In this document: positions 16,949-25,465 of the stretch, piece by piece
Layout of the letters: each line of letters opens with the position of its first letter
How positions within the stretch are numbered: position 1 is the first letter of the stretch
DNA from: Dyella_A sp035685805
GTDB lineage: Bacteria > Pseudomonadota > Gammaproteobacteria > Xanthomonadales > Rhodanobacteraceae
DNA length: 64,000 nucleotides
Reading direction: 5' to 3'
NCBI RefSeq assembly: GCF_035685805.1
Contig: NZ_DASSAB010000030.1
Coordinates: forward strand, 124,001 to 188,000
Made by a program: the position numbers and the translations under genes
The notes under the pieces: model-generated
Told to the model about the DNA's origin: nothing
The model's input: the letters and a program-made list of their open reading frames with translations, nothing else
Database searches by the model: none

Positions 16949-17860
16949 CTAGGACGCCATGCGCTGGAGCATCAGGCCAGCGTTCGCGCCAATCGGCGAG
17001 ACCAGCCAGTGGTCCGCCAGCAGGAACGCGAACAGGGCCATCAGGTAGACGATGGAGTACTTGAACACGCGCATGGGGAAGTAGTCGTCCGGCGGATTGA
17101 GCAGGCGGATGGCGTAATACAGAAACGCCACGCCCAGCACGACGGCGCCGCCCAGGTAGACCAGGCCGCTGTAGCCGGTAATCGTCGGCAACAGCGTGAC
17201 CAGCACCAGCAGCACCGTGTAGAACAGCACCTGCCAGCGGGTGTACACCACGCCGTGCGTCACCGGCAGCATCGGCACCTGCGCGCGCGCGTAGTCATCA
17301 CGGCGGAAGATCGCCAGCGCCCAGAAATGCGGCGGCGTCCAGACGAAGATGATCAGGCACAGCTGCAGCGCGAACGCGTGCAGCTCCCCGGTGACAGCGG
17401 TCCAGCCGAGCACCGGCGGTATTGCGCCGGCGAGGCCGCCGATGACGATGTTCTGCGGCGTGGCGCGCTTGAGGTAGGCGGTGTAGACGAGCGCGTAACC
17501 GATCAGCCCACCGAGCGTGAGCACCGCCGTGAGCAGGTTGACCAGCAGCACCAGCACCAGCATCGAGGCGATGCCCAGCAGCACGGCGAATACCAGTACC
17601 TGCCGCGGGCGAAGCGAGCCGGTCGCCAGCGGACGGCGGGCCGTGCGCGCCATCAGCTTGTCGATGCGCTCGTCGATCAGGTGGTTGAACGCGGCCGCCG
17701 AGCCGGACGCCATCCAGATGCCCAGCGTACCGAACACCAGCGCACGCCACGGCGGGATGCCCGGCACGGCCAGGAACATGCCGATCACGGCACAGAACAC
17801 CAGCAGGGCGACGACGCGGGGTTTGGTCAGCTGCAGGTATTCGCGGACGTGGGCATTCAT
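16949..17860 (-). CDS. ctaB: Protohaem IX farnesyltransferase (haem O synthase)
   Basis: The 303-residue UbiA-superfamily prenyltransferase converts haem B to haem O by adding a farnesyl group, the first step to the haem A of the oxidase encoded upstream. The polyprenyl-diphosphate motif NHLIDERIDKLMARTARRPL (about residues 59-78) and the second Asp-rich loop FRRDDYARAQVPMLP are intact, with about nine membrane segments. It begins inside the ctaA stop (ATGA overlap), closing the oxidase assembly operon. A second, broken copy of its 3' part lies 10 kb away at 6280-6872 in the same orientation. This copy is full length and should be the functional one. Confidence 0.96.
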   Translation of the reverse strand: MNAHVREYLQLTKPRVVALLVFCAVIGMFLAVPGIPPWRALVFGTLGIWMASGSAAAFNHLIDERIDKLMARTARRPLATGSLRPRQVLVFAVLLGIASMLVLVLLVNLLTAVLTLGGLIGYALVYTAYLKRATPQNIVIGGLAGAIPPVLGWTAVTGELHAFALQLCLIIFVWTPPHFWALAIFRRDDYARAQVPMLPVTHGVVYTRWQVLFYTVLLVLVTLLPTITGYSGLVYLGGAVVLGVAFLYYAIRLLNPPDDYFPMRVFKYSIVYLMALFAFLLADHWLVSPIGANAGLMLQRMAS

Positions 17861-19023
17861 CCGGCCGATTCTACCAGCGGCAGGCCGTCCGCCCGACGCC
17901 GCTGGGTGCGCGCCAGCGTCGCCAGCAGGGTGAACAAGAGCACCGCCGCGACCCCGTTGTGGGCGGTGGCCACCCACAGCGGCAGGCCGAAGTGCACGTT
18001 GCTGATGCCCAGCAGCACCTGCACCACCAGCGCCACGCCGATTGCGATGCCCAACCCACGCAGCCCGGCGCGCGCCGTCTTGTGCGAAAGCCAGCCGAGG
18101 TAGCAGAACACCACCAGCGCGCCGATGCGGTGGACGATCTGGATCGCGCTGCGCGCGGCCATGTCGAGCACGCCGCCCTCGTAGTTGACACCGATGCCGC
18201 GCCAGAGCACGAAGCCTTCCTTGAAATCGGTGGCAGGCATCCACTGGCCCAGGCATTTGGGGAAATCGGTGCCGCAGGCCAGCGCGGCATAGTTCGACGA
18301 GGTCCAGCCGCCCAGCGCGATCTGGCACGCCAGCAGCACGATGCCCGCGATCACCGCCTTGCGCAGCGCCCGATGGCGGTCATCGTCGGCGCCGACCCCG
18401 GCGTAGCGCAGCGCCGACCAGGCCAGCAGCGAGAACGTGGTGAGGCCGCCAAGCAGGTGACCCATCACCACGATCGGCTTCAGCAGCAAGGTCACCGTCC
18501 ACATGCCGAGCATCGCCTGGAAGATGATCACCGCCAGCGCCAGCACGCTGGCGCGCCAGGCGCCCGGGCGTCGCAATGTCAGTGCCGCCGCCAGCGGCAG
18601 GCCGATGGCCAGCGCCGAGATCACCGAGGAGACGACGTAGGCCCCGCGCATGTACAGCGCCACGCCGACCGCTGCGAGCACAGCGCCGACCAGCACGGCC
18701 AGCGCATTCCAGCGCTGCCGCCAGGCCGCGATCAGCGCCATCGCGAACACCGCGAAGCCCAGGGTGCCGGCAAGGATGCGGTGCACCTGTTCGCGCCAGG
18801 CCTTGGCGTCCTCAAACGGACGCTCCGGATAGGCCGCGTCGGCCTTCGCCACTTCGTGCACGGCGGTGGGCCAGGTGGCCTTGCCGTAGCAGGTGGGCCA
18901 GTCCGGGCAGGACAGGCCGGCGTTGGACAGGCGCACGAAGGCGCCGAACATCACCAGGCCGAAGGCGAACACGGCGGCGAGCAGGGCCAGCCGGCGAAGC
19001 AACACGGTAGAGCGCGGCGTCAT
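17857..19023 (-). CDS. ctaA: Haem A synthase (COX15/CtaA)
   Basis: The 388-residue, eight-helix membrane protein oxidises the C8 methyl of haem O to make haem A for cytochrome aa3. It shows the COX15 features: the N-terminal FGAFVRLSNAGLSCPDWPTCYG with two cysteines, the paired haem-ligand helices (REQVHRILAG, VVMGHLLGGLTTF, QIVHRIGALVV, VATAHNGVAAV) and a second Cys pair in YAALACGTDFPKCLG. The start overlaps the previous stop by one base (TGATG) and its stop overlaps the start of ctaB (ATGA), so the two haem-modifying enzymes are translationally coupled. Confidence 0.95.
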   Translation of the reverse strand: MTPRSTVLLRRLALLAAVFAFGLVMFGAFVRLSNAGLSCPDWPTCYGKATWPTAVHEVAKADAAYPERPFEDAKAWREQVHRILAGTLGFAVFAMALIAAWRQRWNALAVLVGAVLAAVGVALYMRGAYVVSSVISALAIGLPLAAALTLRRPGAWRASVLALAVIIFQAMLGMWTVTLLLKPIVVMGHLLGGLTTFSLLAWSALRYAGVGADDDRHRALRKAVIAGIVLLACQIALGGWTSSNYAALACGTDFPKCLGQWMPATDFKEGFVLWRGIGVNYEGGVLDMAARSAIQIVHRIGALVVFCYLGWLSHKTARAGLRGLGIAIGVALVVQVLLGISNVHFGLPLWVATAHNGVAAVLLFTLLATLARTQRRRADGLPLVESAG

Positions 19024-19619
19024 CAGCGGATCACCTTCTGCAGATCCTTGCGCAGGCCGGTGGTATCGAATCCGGCCGGGTACAGCGACAACGCGGTGCC
19101 GTTGGACTCCACCAGCAGCGCACTCACGGTATCCGGCGTCGAGGGCGCATAGGCGGCGAGCTTGCCGGAGGCGTCACGTCCGAGCAGGAACGACGCGTCG
19201 GGGTTGGCGCCGAGCGATACGCGGCCATCGGTCACCGGCTCTCCGGCCGGCGTCGCGCCGACCATCAGCAGTCGAAGCCGGTGCGCGTTGCGCGCCAGCG
19301 TCACGCGGGCCGCCGCCATCTTGGTCAGCGTGTCCACGCATTGGCTGGCGCACTGTGGGCCCACCAGCGCGACCAGGGTCATGCGCGGCTGGGTGTCGCG
19401 CCACGCGTAGGAGCTGCCGTCGAGCAGCGTGACAGTGACGGGTTCGGAGGCGAAATTGCGCTGCGGCAGGATCGGCTGGCCATTGCCCTTGCCCTGTGGC
19501 TGCCATCCGCTCACGGTCAGGATGCCCGCGGCGATGATCGGCGCGGCGAACACGGCGGCGATCAGCAGGAGCTTGAGGCGGCTGTTGCGCCGGGCCTTGT
19601 CGGCGGCAGATGGCGTCAT
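19023..19619 (-). CDS. Membrane-anchored Sco-like protein of the oxidase cluster
   Basis: This 198-residue protein has one N-terminal membrane helix (about residues 15-37) and a periplasmic thioredoxin-like domain. A CxxxC pair (GPQCASQC, Cys90 and Cys94) stands where Sco proteins bind copper. It lacks other strong Sco signatures, such as an obvious conserved His late in the sequence, so it is at best a divergent relative. It is translationally coupled to SURF1 upstream (4-base overlap) and ctaA downstream (1-base overlap), which supports a role in cytochrome oxidase maturation. Database names for such genes are usually just hypothetical or cytochrome oxidase assembly protein. Confidence 0.75.
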   Translation of the reverse strand: MTPSAADKARRNSRLKLLLIAAVFAAPIIAAGILTVSGWQPQGKGNGQPILPQRNFASEPVTVTLLDGSSYAWRDTQPRMTLVALVGPQCASQCVDTLTKMAAARVTLARNAHRLRLLMVGATPAGEPVTDGRVSLGANPDASFLLGRDASGKLAAYAPSTPDTVSALLVESNGTALSLYPAGFDTTGLRKDLQKVIR

Positions 19620-20383
19620 GGCGTGTCACTCGTCTTGGGGCGCGCGCGCTGGCGGCGCTTGCGATGGAGAACCAGAAAGATCACCACTGCCGCGACGGCG
19701 AAGGTGAACCACTGGAAGGCATAGGCGCGGTGCCGCGACGGCGGCATGGCGGAGAAATCCAGCGTACGCTTGCGCACGAAGATCGCCGCCGGATCGGGAT
19801 CGAGGGCCAGCACGCGCGGGTACAGCATGCGACCGAGGTCGGCGGCGACCTGCTCGGGGTCGAGGTAGATGGTCTTTTTCGGCCACGTCTGCTGTCGCGC
19901 CAACGCATCGCCGCCCATTTCCAGCGCCACGCCGGGCGGCGGCACGTACAGCCCCTGCAAGGTCACCGCGCCCGTCGGCAGCGCCGGCACCTGCGGGGCC
20001 GCAGCGGTGCCGTTGCCCGGAAGGAATCCCAGGTCCACGAGCAGCAGGCGGTCGCCTTCGGCCACGTGGAACGGCGCGTAGACTTCCACGCCTCCGAGCG
20101 CATCGTGGCGTGGGTTGTCCAGCAGGTACACCCGATTGGCCAGGTAACGACCCTGGATCTGCACATGCGGATAGGAGGTTTCCGGCGGCATCGCGGCGAT
20201 TTCTGCGAAGTCCCGCAGCGGCGCGCTGACCGATGTGGCATAGCGACGCAGAAGTGCGTCCTTCTCGTCTGCGCGGTGCAGCTGCCACAGCCCCAAACGC
20301 ACGAACAGCAAGGCACCGACCACCGTCAGCAGCACCGACCACCACGCCGGGCGACGCAGCGCGATCATCGGGCCGCCCCGCAT
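19616..20383 (-). CDS. SURF1 family cytochrome oxidase assembly protein
   Basis: The protein is 255 residues from ATG 20383, or 250 from the equally possible ATG 20368 (MIALRRPAWW). It shows the SURF1 pattern of a membrane helix at each end (SVLLTVVGALLFVRLGLWQL and YAFQWFTFAVAAVVIFLVL) around a periplasmic loop. Typical motifs are LGLWQLHRADEKDALL, VQIQGRYLANRVYLLDNP, LLLVDLGFLPGN and the C-terminal HRAYAFQWF. SURF1 proteins help insert haem A into subunit I. It leads the SURF1-Sco-like-ctaA-ctaB block and is divergent from the small twin-membrane gene at 20428. Confidence 0.93.
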   Translation of the reverse strand: MRGGPMIALRRPAWWSVLLTVVGALLFVRLGLWQLHRADEKDALLRRYATSVSAPLRDFAEIAAMPPETSYPHVQIQGRYLANRVYLLDNPRHDALGGVEVYAPFHVAEGDRLLLVDLGFLPGNGTAAAPQVPALPTGAVTLQGLYVPPPGVALEMGGDALARQQTWPKKTIYLDPEQVAADLGRMLYPRVLALDPDPAAIFVRKRTLDFSAMPPSRHRAYAFQWFTFAVAAVVIFLVLHRKRRQRARPKTSDTP

Positions 20384-20391
20384 GGGACGGC

Positions 20392-20397
20392 TATACT
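20392..20397 (+). promoter_or_regulatory. Possible -10 element (TATACT) for the twin-transmembrane gene
   Basis: TATACT lies 30 bases before the GTG start at 20428 in the 44-base divergent gap with SURF1. No good -35 hexamer is seen at 17 bases upstream, so this is only a weak promoter call. Confidence 0.3.
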
Positions 20398-20427
20398 CGC
20401 CATGTCATCGTCGTTCGAGTCAATCAC

Positions 20428-20643
20428 GTGGAAACCGTCTACAAATATGCGCTGGTGGTCATGCTGTTCGTGGTGTTGTTCAACCTCGGCCAGGCGCTGT
20501 ACTTCATGATGACCGACAAGCAGGACAGCAAGCGCACCGTCTGGGCGCTGACCCGGCGCATCGGCTTGTCGGTGCTGCTCATCCTGATGGTGATGTTCGG
20601 GATCTGGATGGGCTGGCTGCATCCGCACGGCGTCACCGGCTGA
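20428..20643 (+). CDS. Twin transmembrane protein (DUF2909-like)
   Basis: This is a 71-residue protein from a GTG start. The translated start METVYKYALVVMLFVVLFNL matches the small DUF2909 proteins typically found between coxC and SURF1 in gammaproteobacterial oxidase clusters. It has two membrane helices (about 6-27 and 47-64) joined by a basic loop (MTDKQDSKRTVWALTRR). Its function is not defined, but its constant position suggests a role in oxidase assembly or a subunit. It is the only plus-strand gene inside the otherwise minus-strand cluster, and the terminator at 20739-20773 follows it. Confidence 0.8.
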   Translation: METVYKYALVVMLFVVLFNLGQALYFMMTDKQDSKRTVWALTRRIGLSVLLILMVMFGIWMGWLHPHGVTG

Positions 20644-20738
20644 GCTGGCCGTCCATTCTATCCGGGGCTCCGCCGGGCCATGGTCTCTGCGTCATTGCGC
20701 CCGTGGCTGACACCCCTTTCGATCACCGCGTGAGAGTC

Positions 20739-20773
20739 GCAAAAAAAGCCCGCCGAATGGCGGGCTTTTTTGC
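20739..20773. terminator. Bidirectional intrinsic terminator
   Basis: A-run and gcccgcc (20742-20754), loop gaat, and ggcgggctttttt (20759-20771) form a 13-bp stem with A's on one side and T's on the other. It would serve both the twin-transmembrane gene (+, ends 20643) and ctaE (-, ends 20792). Confidence 0.92.
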
Positions 20774-20791
20774 ATCCTCCGGTCGCGCTGG

Positions 20792-21679
20792 TCAGAGGAT
20801 GTAGACGAACATGAACAGCCCCAGCCAGACCACGTCGACGAAGTGCCAGTACCAGGCGACCGCCTCGAAGCCGAAGTGGTGGTCCTTGTTGAAATGGCCC
20901 TTGGCCACGCGGAACCAGATCACCGCCAGCATGATCGTGCCGAGGGTCACATGCATGCCGTGGAAGCCGGTGAGCATGAAGAAGGTCGATCCGTACACGC
21001 CCGAGTGCAGCGTCAGGTTGAGCTCCTTGTAAGCCTCCATGTACTCGTGCGCCTGGCAGTACAGGAACACCGCGCCGAGCAGCACCGTGAGGCCGAGGAA
21101 CACCAGCACCTTGCCGCGATGGGCGGACTTCAGTGCGTGATGGGCGATCGTCACGGTCACGCTGGAGGTCAGCAGGATCAGCGTGTTCAGCAGCGGCAGG
21201 CCCCAGGCCGCCACCGTCTGGAAGTGACCGCCGATCGCCTGCGGGCCGTTGCCGCCGGCCGCGCCCCAGCCACCGGTGTAGGCCGGGTACAGGAACTGGT
21301 TGGTCAGCACGCCGTGCCCCTCGCCCGCCAGCCACGGCACCGCGAACATGCGGGCGTAGAACAGGGCGCCGAAGAAGGCGGCGAAGAACATCACCTCGGA
21401 GAAGATGAACCACAGCATGCCCATGCGGAACGAGCGGTCCACCTGGCTGTTGTAGCTGCCGGCAAGCGACTCGCGGATCACCGAGCGGAACCAGCCGAAG
21501 AACATGCCGAGCACGCCGACGATGCCGACCGTCAGCACCACCTTGCCGAAACCGGTGGCGTCGGGCTGGGCACTGAGCCAGTGGCTGGCGCCGAACACGG
21601 TGACGAACATCACCACGGCGGCGACGATCGGCCACGAGCTCTTGGTTGGTACGAAATAAGCGCCTTGCTGCTGACCCAT
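20792..21679 (-). CDS. ctaE: Cytochrome c oxidase subunit III
   Basis: The 295-residue subunit III has seven membrane helices, with the first two separated from the rest by a loop as usual. Family motifs are SFRMGMLWFIFSEVMFFAAFF, the CQAHEY segment in helix IV-V, and TGFHGMHVTLGTIML plus EAVAWYWHFVDVVWLGLF at the end. It supports proton uptake and stability of subunit I. ATG 21679 (MGQQQGAYF) is the first Met that fits; an 18-residue extension upstream has no family likeness. Gap to the 41-codon gene is 91 bases. Confidence 0.97.
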   Translation of the reverse strand: MGQQQGAYFVPTKSSWPIVAAVVMFVTVFGASHWLSAQPDATGFGKVVLTVGIVGVLGMFFGWFRSVIRESLAGSYNSQVDRSFRMGMLWFIFSEVMFFAAFFGALFYARMFAVPWLAGEGHGVLTNQFLYPAYTGGWGAAGGNGPQAIGGHFQTVAAWGLPLLNTLILLTSSVTVTIAHHALKSAHRGKVLVFLGLTVLLGAVFLYCQAHEYMEAYKELNLTLHSGVYGSTFFMLTGFHGMHVTLGTIMLAVIWFRVAKGHFNKDHHFGFEAVAWYWHFVDVVWLGLFMFVYIL

Positions 21680-21770
21680 CGTGACGATTCCCGTGGATAT
21701 CTTTTTCTGACGTCGACCCCCGCCTTGGCGCACGGGGAACTGCTCTGTTGCGTGCCGGAGCCCGCCGGCG

Positions 21771-21896
21771 CTATCGCACCATCTGGTAAAGCGACAGGGC
21801 GAACACCACCAGCGCCACGCCGCCCATGATCAGCGCGGTGCGCCGGGCCGCGCGACGACGCGTTTCCATCATGGCCTGTGGCGATTGCTGCTGCAT
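21771..21896 (-). CDS. Small oxidase-cluster membrane peptide (41 residues)
   Basis: A 41-codon ORF (start MQQQSPQAMMETRRRAARRT, then a single membrane helix, ending SLYQMVR) lies between ctaD and ctaE with AGGA just before its ATG. Arg-rich N-terminus plus one helix resembles the small assembly proteins and the N-terminal anchor of Cox11 in other oxidase clusters. In many relatives the cox11/ctaG gene lies here. In this window no cox11 is present, and this peptide is all the gap encodes. It is too short for a confident family call. Confidence 0.6.
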   Translation of the reverse strand: MQQQSPQAMMETRRRAARRTALIMGGVALVVFALSLYQMVR

Positions 21897-21910
21897 GTCC
21901 TGAACCCCGT

Positions 21911-21936
21911 CACGCCACCGCCTGCGCGGTGGCGTG
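21911..21936 (-). other. Intercistronic hairpin after ctaD
   Basis: Ten-base arms cacgccaccg and cggtggcgtg are perfect complements around a 6-nt loop, just after the ctaD stop (21945) and before the small peptide gene. There is no T-run. It may stabilise the ctaCD message or lower expression of downstream genes. Confidence 0.55.
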
Positions 21937-21944
21937 CAACTCTA

Positions 21945-23561
21945 TCAGTGGTCGGTATGGCCGTGGGCCAGTTCGTCGTCGTGGATGACCGGCGGCACTT
22001 CGAAGGTGTGGAACGGCGCCGGCGACGGCACGGTCCACTCCAGACCCTTGGCGCCTTCCCACACGCGATCGGTGGCCTTCTTCTTCGAGCCCCACACCGC
22101 GTGGATCAGCACGCCCACGAAGATCAGCTGCGAGGCACCGAACAGGAAGCCGCCGATCGAGCTGATCATGTTGAAGTTGGCGAACGCGACGTTGTAGTCG
22201 GGGATGCGGCGCGGCATGCCCGCCAGGCCCAGGAAGTGCTGCGGGAAGAACAGCACGTTGACCCAGATCACCGAGTTCCAGAAGTGCATCTTGCCCCAGA
22301 ACTCCGAGTACATCCGGCCGGTCCACTTCGGCAGCCAGTAGTAGGTGGCGGCGATGATCGAGAACACCGCGCCGGTCACCAGCACGTAGTGGAAGTGCGC
22401 CACCACGAAGTAGGTGTCGTGGTACTGGAAGTCCGCCGGGGCCAGCGCCAGCATCAGGCCGGAGAAGCCGCCGATGGTGAACAGGATCACGAACGCGACG
22501 GCGAACAGCATCGGCGTCTCGAAGGTCATCGAGCCGCCCCACATGGTGGACACCCAGTTGAACACCTTCACGCCGGTAGGCACCGCGATCAGCATGGTGG
22601 CGTACATGAAGAAGATCTCGGCACCCAGCGGCAGGCCCACCGAGAACATGTGGTGCGCCCACACGATGAACGACAGGAAGGCGATCGAGGCAATCGCGAA
22701 CACCATGGCGCGGTAGCCGAAGATCGGCTTGCGGGCGAAGGTCGGGATGATCTCCGAGATCACGCCGAACGCCGGCAGGATCATGATGTAGACCTCGGGG
22801 TGCCCGAAGAACCAGAAGATGTGCTGGAACAGCACCGGGTCACCGCCGCCGGCGGCGTTGAAGAAGCTGGTGCCGAAATACTTGTCGGTCAGCAGCATGG
22901 TCACCGCACCGGCCAGCACTGGCATGACGGCGATCAGCAGGAACGCGGTGATCAGCCAGCTCCACACGAACACCGGCATCTTCAGCAGGTCCATGCCCGG
23001 CGCGCGCATGTTGAGAATGGTGGCGATGATGTTGATCGAGCCCATGATCGAGCTGATGCCCATCAGATGCACCGCGAACACCATCGAGGCGACCGAGCCG
23101 CCCTGCAGTGCGAGCGGCGGGTACATCGTCCAGCCGCCGGCCGGGGCACCGCCCGCCGTGAACAGCGTGGAGAGCAGCAGCACGAAGGCAAACGGCATGA
23201 TCCAGAACGACAGGTTGTTCATGCGCGGCAGCGCCATGTCGGGCGCGCCGATCATCAGCGGGATCATCCAGTTGCCGAGGCCGACGAATGCCGGCATCAC
23301 CGCACCGAAGATCATCACCAGCGCATGCATGGTGGTCATCTGGTTGAAGAAGTACGGCTGCACCAGCTGCAGGCCCGGCTTGAACAGCTCGGCGCGGATC
23401 ACCATCGCGAAGCTGCCGCCGATGAAGAACATCACCAGCGCGAACACCAGATACAGCGTGCCGATGTCCTTGTGGTTGGTGGACATGAACCAGCGCGTGA
23501 AGAAATTGCTGGGCGCGCCGTGGTGGTCGTCGTGATGGTCGTGGGTGGCTGCGTGGGCCAT
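21945..23561 (-). CDS. ctaD: Cytochrome c oxidase subunit I
   Basis: The 538-residue catalytic subunit of an aa3-type haem-copper oxidase reduces O2 to water and pumps protons. It begins with a His-rich tail and then the canonical FTRWFMSTNHKDIGTLYLVF. The haem a ligand region MTTMHALVMIFG, the Cu-B/cross-linked Tyr motif WFFGHPEVYIMILPAFG and the YATMLIAVPTGVKVFNW segment are visible. So is the FVVAHFHYVLVTG motif, which contains the haem ligands. The GHPEVY Glu and the downstream K-channel residues identify it as an A-type oxidase. It follows ctaC by 61 bases. Confidence 0.98.
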   Translation of the reverse strand: MAHAATHDHHDDHHGAPSNFFTRWFMSTNHKDIGTLYLVFALVMFFIGGSFAMVIRAELFKPGLQLVQPYFFNQMTTMHALVMIFGAVMPAFVGLGNWMIPLMIGAPDMALPRMNNLSFWIMPFAFVLLLSTLFTAGGAPAGGWTMYPPLALQGGSVASMVFAVHLMGISSIMGSINIIATILNMRAPGMDLLKMPVFVWSWLITAFLLIAVMPVLAGAVTMLLTDKYFGTSFFNAAGGGDPVLFQHIFWFFGHPEVYIMILPAFGVISEIIPTFARKPIFGYRAMVFAIASIAFLSFIVWAHHMFSVGLPLGAEIFFMYATMLIAVPTGVKVFNWVSTMWGGSMTFETPMLFAVAFVILFTIGGFSGLMLALAPADFQYHDTYFVVAHFHYVLVTGAVFSIIAATYYWLPKWTGRMYSEFWGKMHFWNSVIWVNVLFFPQHFLGLAGMPRRIPDYNVAFANFNMISSIGGFLFGASQLIFVGVLIHAVWGSKKKATDRVWEGAKGLEWTVPSPAPFHTFEVPPVIHDDELAHGHTDH

Positions 23562-23622
23562 GGCCTTGCACCTCTGCCTAATGCGGAATTACGTGGGGCT
23601 GCGCGAGCAGCCCGCCGAGAAA

Positions 23623-24585
23623 TCAGCCCTGGTTGCCCGGGGTGGGAGACGCGATCTGAGCGGTTGCCGGCGTGGCCGTCGCGGGGGCAGCGGCCGGTGC
23701 GGCCGGTGCCGCGGGCTTCGGTGCGCTGGCGGCCTGCTGCTGGGCAAGCCACTGCTCGAACTCGGCCTTGGGCAGTGCCTTGACCACGATCGGCATGAAG
23801 CCGTGATCCTGGCCGCACAGCTCCGCGCACTGGCCGCGATACACACCAGGCTCCTTGATGTTGGTCCAGGCGGCGTTGACGATGCCGGGGATGGCATCCA
23901 TCTTCCAGCCCAGCGCCGGCACCCACCAGGAGTGGATCACGTCGCCGGCGGTGATCACGAAGCGGATCTTGGTGCCGACCGGCACCACCAGCGGCTTGTC
24001 CACGTCCAGCAGATAGGTGTTCTCGCCGTTGACCTGCACTGCCTTCGGATCCATGCCGGAATCGAGCTGGCGGGTCTCGTTGCTGGCGTCGTCCAGCTTG
24101 GACATGAAGCCGACCTTGTCGATCGCCTTGCCCTTGTAGTCGACGTAGTCATAGCGCCACTTCCACTGGTAGCCGGTGACCTTGACGGTCATCTGCGAGC
24201 CGGTGGTGTTGGCAAACGAGGTCAGGCCGCCAGTGGCGAGGTAGGCCAGCACGACCAGGATAATCACCGGGATCGTGGTCCAGACCACTTCGAGCATCGT
24301 GTTGTGCGACCACTTCTCGGCCACCGCGCCGCGCGATTTGCGGAAGCGGAACATGGCGATGAACATCGCGCCGAAGACCAGGATGCCGATAGCCACGCAC
24401 ACGCCGAGCGACACGTTGTTGAGGAAGTACGGCGTCGACGACCATTCGCTGGCGCCGCGCGTCATGTTGAGCTGCCATTCCTTCGGGTTGGCCATCGCTG
24501 CGCCACCGAACAGGGCGAGCGCGCCAGCCAGGCCAGCGATTGCCGTGCGCTTGAAACCGTGAGGCCTGATGCCGCCAGATGTCAT
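23623..24585 (-). CDS. ctaC: Cytochrome c oxidase subunit II
   Basis: The 320-residue subunit II accepts electrons from cytochrome c. After a signal peptide (MTSGGIRPHGFKR, then a hydrophobic stretch ending AAMA) come two membrane helices and the cupredoxin domain. The Cu-A site is complete: Cys253, Cys257, His261 and Met264 in QCAELCGQDHGFMP, with an upstream His in VIHSWWVPALG. The aromatic electron-entry stretch GYQWKWRYDY is present. The C-terminal 45 residues are an Ala/Pro-rich tail (APKPAAPAAPAAAPATATP) without a fused haem c domain. It lies 20 bases after the DUF2244 gene. Confidence 0.97.
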   Translation of the reverse strand: MTSGGIRPHGFKRTAIAGLAGALALFGGAAMANPKEWQLNMTRGASEWSSTPYFLNNVSLGVCVAIGILVFGAMFIAMFRFRKSRGAVAEKWSHNTMLEVVWTTIPVIILVVLAYLATGGLTSFANTTGSQMTVKVTGYQWKWRYDYVDYKGKAIDKVGFMSKLDDASNETRQLDSGMDPKAVQVNGENTYLLDVDKPLVVPVGTKIRFVITAGDVIHSWWVPALGWKMDAIPGIVNAAWTNIKEPGVYRGQCAELCGQDHGFMPIVVKALPKAEFEQWLAQQQAASAPKPAAPAAPAAAPATATPATAQIASPTPGNQG

Positions 24586-24605
24586 GTCTTGCACCTTTGT
24601 TGAAC

Positions 24606-25046
24606 CTACTTGCGCCACTGCCCGTCGAATTCGGCCAGCAGCACCATGAGTTTCCGTGACAACTCGGTGCGCTCCTCGTCGGCGAGAAACGCTCCGATCT
24701 CCAGCTCGCGACCATGCGAACTCAGCACCAGCCGATGCCGCCCCCGACCCGGCTTGAGCCGCACGCGCACCCAGTGCGACTGGAAGTGCATGCGCCGCTG
24801 CCCCGGCAGGGACCGCACCTCCAGCGACGTTTCGTCGAGGGTGATGCGTTCGCCGCGGTCGCCCGATCGCCACGCCACGCTCAGCGCGCAAGCCATCGCG
24901 ACGGATTCGACCAAGGCGAACAACGGGGCGAAAACATTCCCCTGCCAGGCGCCCAGTGCGGCGGTCGTCAGCACCAGCGCCGCCAGCACCATGATCAATC
25001 GACGCAACCCGGTGCGGCTCAACGCGCGATTGGGACGGATCCACAT
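24606..25046 (-). CDS. DUF2244 family membrane protein
   Basis: A 146-residue protein begins MWIRPNRALSRTGLRRLIMV, the typical start of DUF2244 proteins. It has two adjoining membrane helices (about 18-60) and a soluble C-terminal half containing RGERITLDETSLEV and FQSHWVRVRL. Its function is unknown; it is commonly found just upstream of cytochrome oxidase genes, as here. The start is uncertain. A GTG at 25088 in the same frame has AGGA six bases upstream and would add 14 residues (VIVLRPAAEGAPCA), while the ATG at 25046 has only a distant GAGGG. Confidence 0.8.
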   Translation of the reverse strand: MWIRPNRALSRTGLRRLIMVLAALVLTTAALGAWQGNVFAPLFALVESVAMACALSVAWRSGDRGERITLDETSLEVRSLPGQRRMHFQSHWVRVRLKPGRGRHRLVLSSHGRELEIGAFLADEERTELSRKLMVLLAEFDGQWRK

Positions 25047-25375
25047 CGCGCACGGCGCACCCTCAGCGGCTGGTCGAAGCACGATCACGGTGATCCTGCG
25101 TGCCTGGAACAGCGGAATGATAGGCCGCGCCAGCGCAACGGGCAACAATGACGCGGGTACATGACGCAGATCAGGCCGAAGGCGCGAGCTCGCCGCAGGC
25201 GCCTGCCGCATCCCGCCCGGCCGGTCGTTCGCGCGCTCGGGCCGACGCGTCGGCAAGCGAGGGCGAGCACGGCGATGCGACACTATGTCTCGCGCTGGCG
25301 CGCGCCCGCGCAGGCCGCGCGAAGCCGCACCGGGCAACAGCCGCGGCCCTTTCGCGAGCGTGCGCGGTGATGCGG

Positions 25376-25404
25376 TTGGGTGCGCCCCGGCCCACGCGTA
25401 CAAT
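25376..25404 (+). promoter_or_regulatory. Sigma-70-like promoter for putA
   Basis: TTGGGT (25376-25381) and TACAAT (25399-25404) are separated by 17 bases. Transcription would start near 25411, about 55 bases before the GTG at 25466. This argues against translation from the ATG at 25403, which lies inside the -10 box. In the rest of the 419-base gap between the DUF2244 and putA starts (25047-25465) I see nothing else definite. Confidence 0.6.
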
Positions 25405-25465
25405 GCGCCGCTTGCGCTGCCCTCCCTCCCCCCACGTTTCGCCACCCGACGGACCCGCCTGCCCC

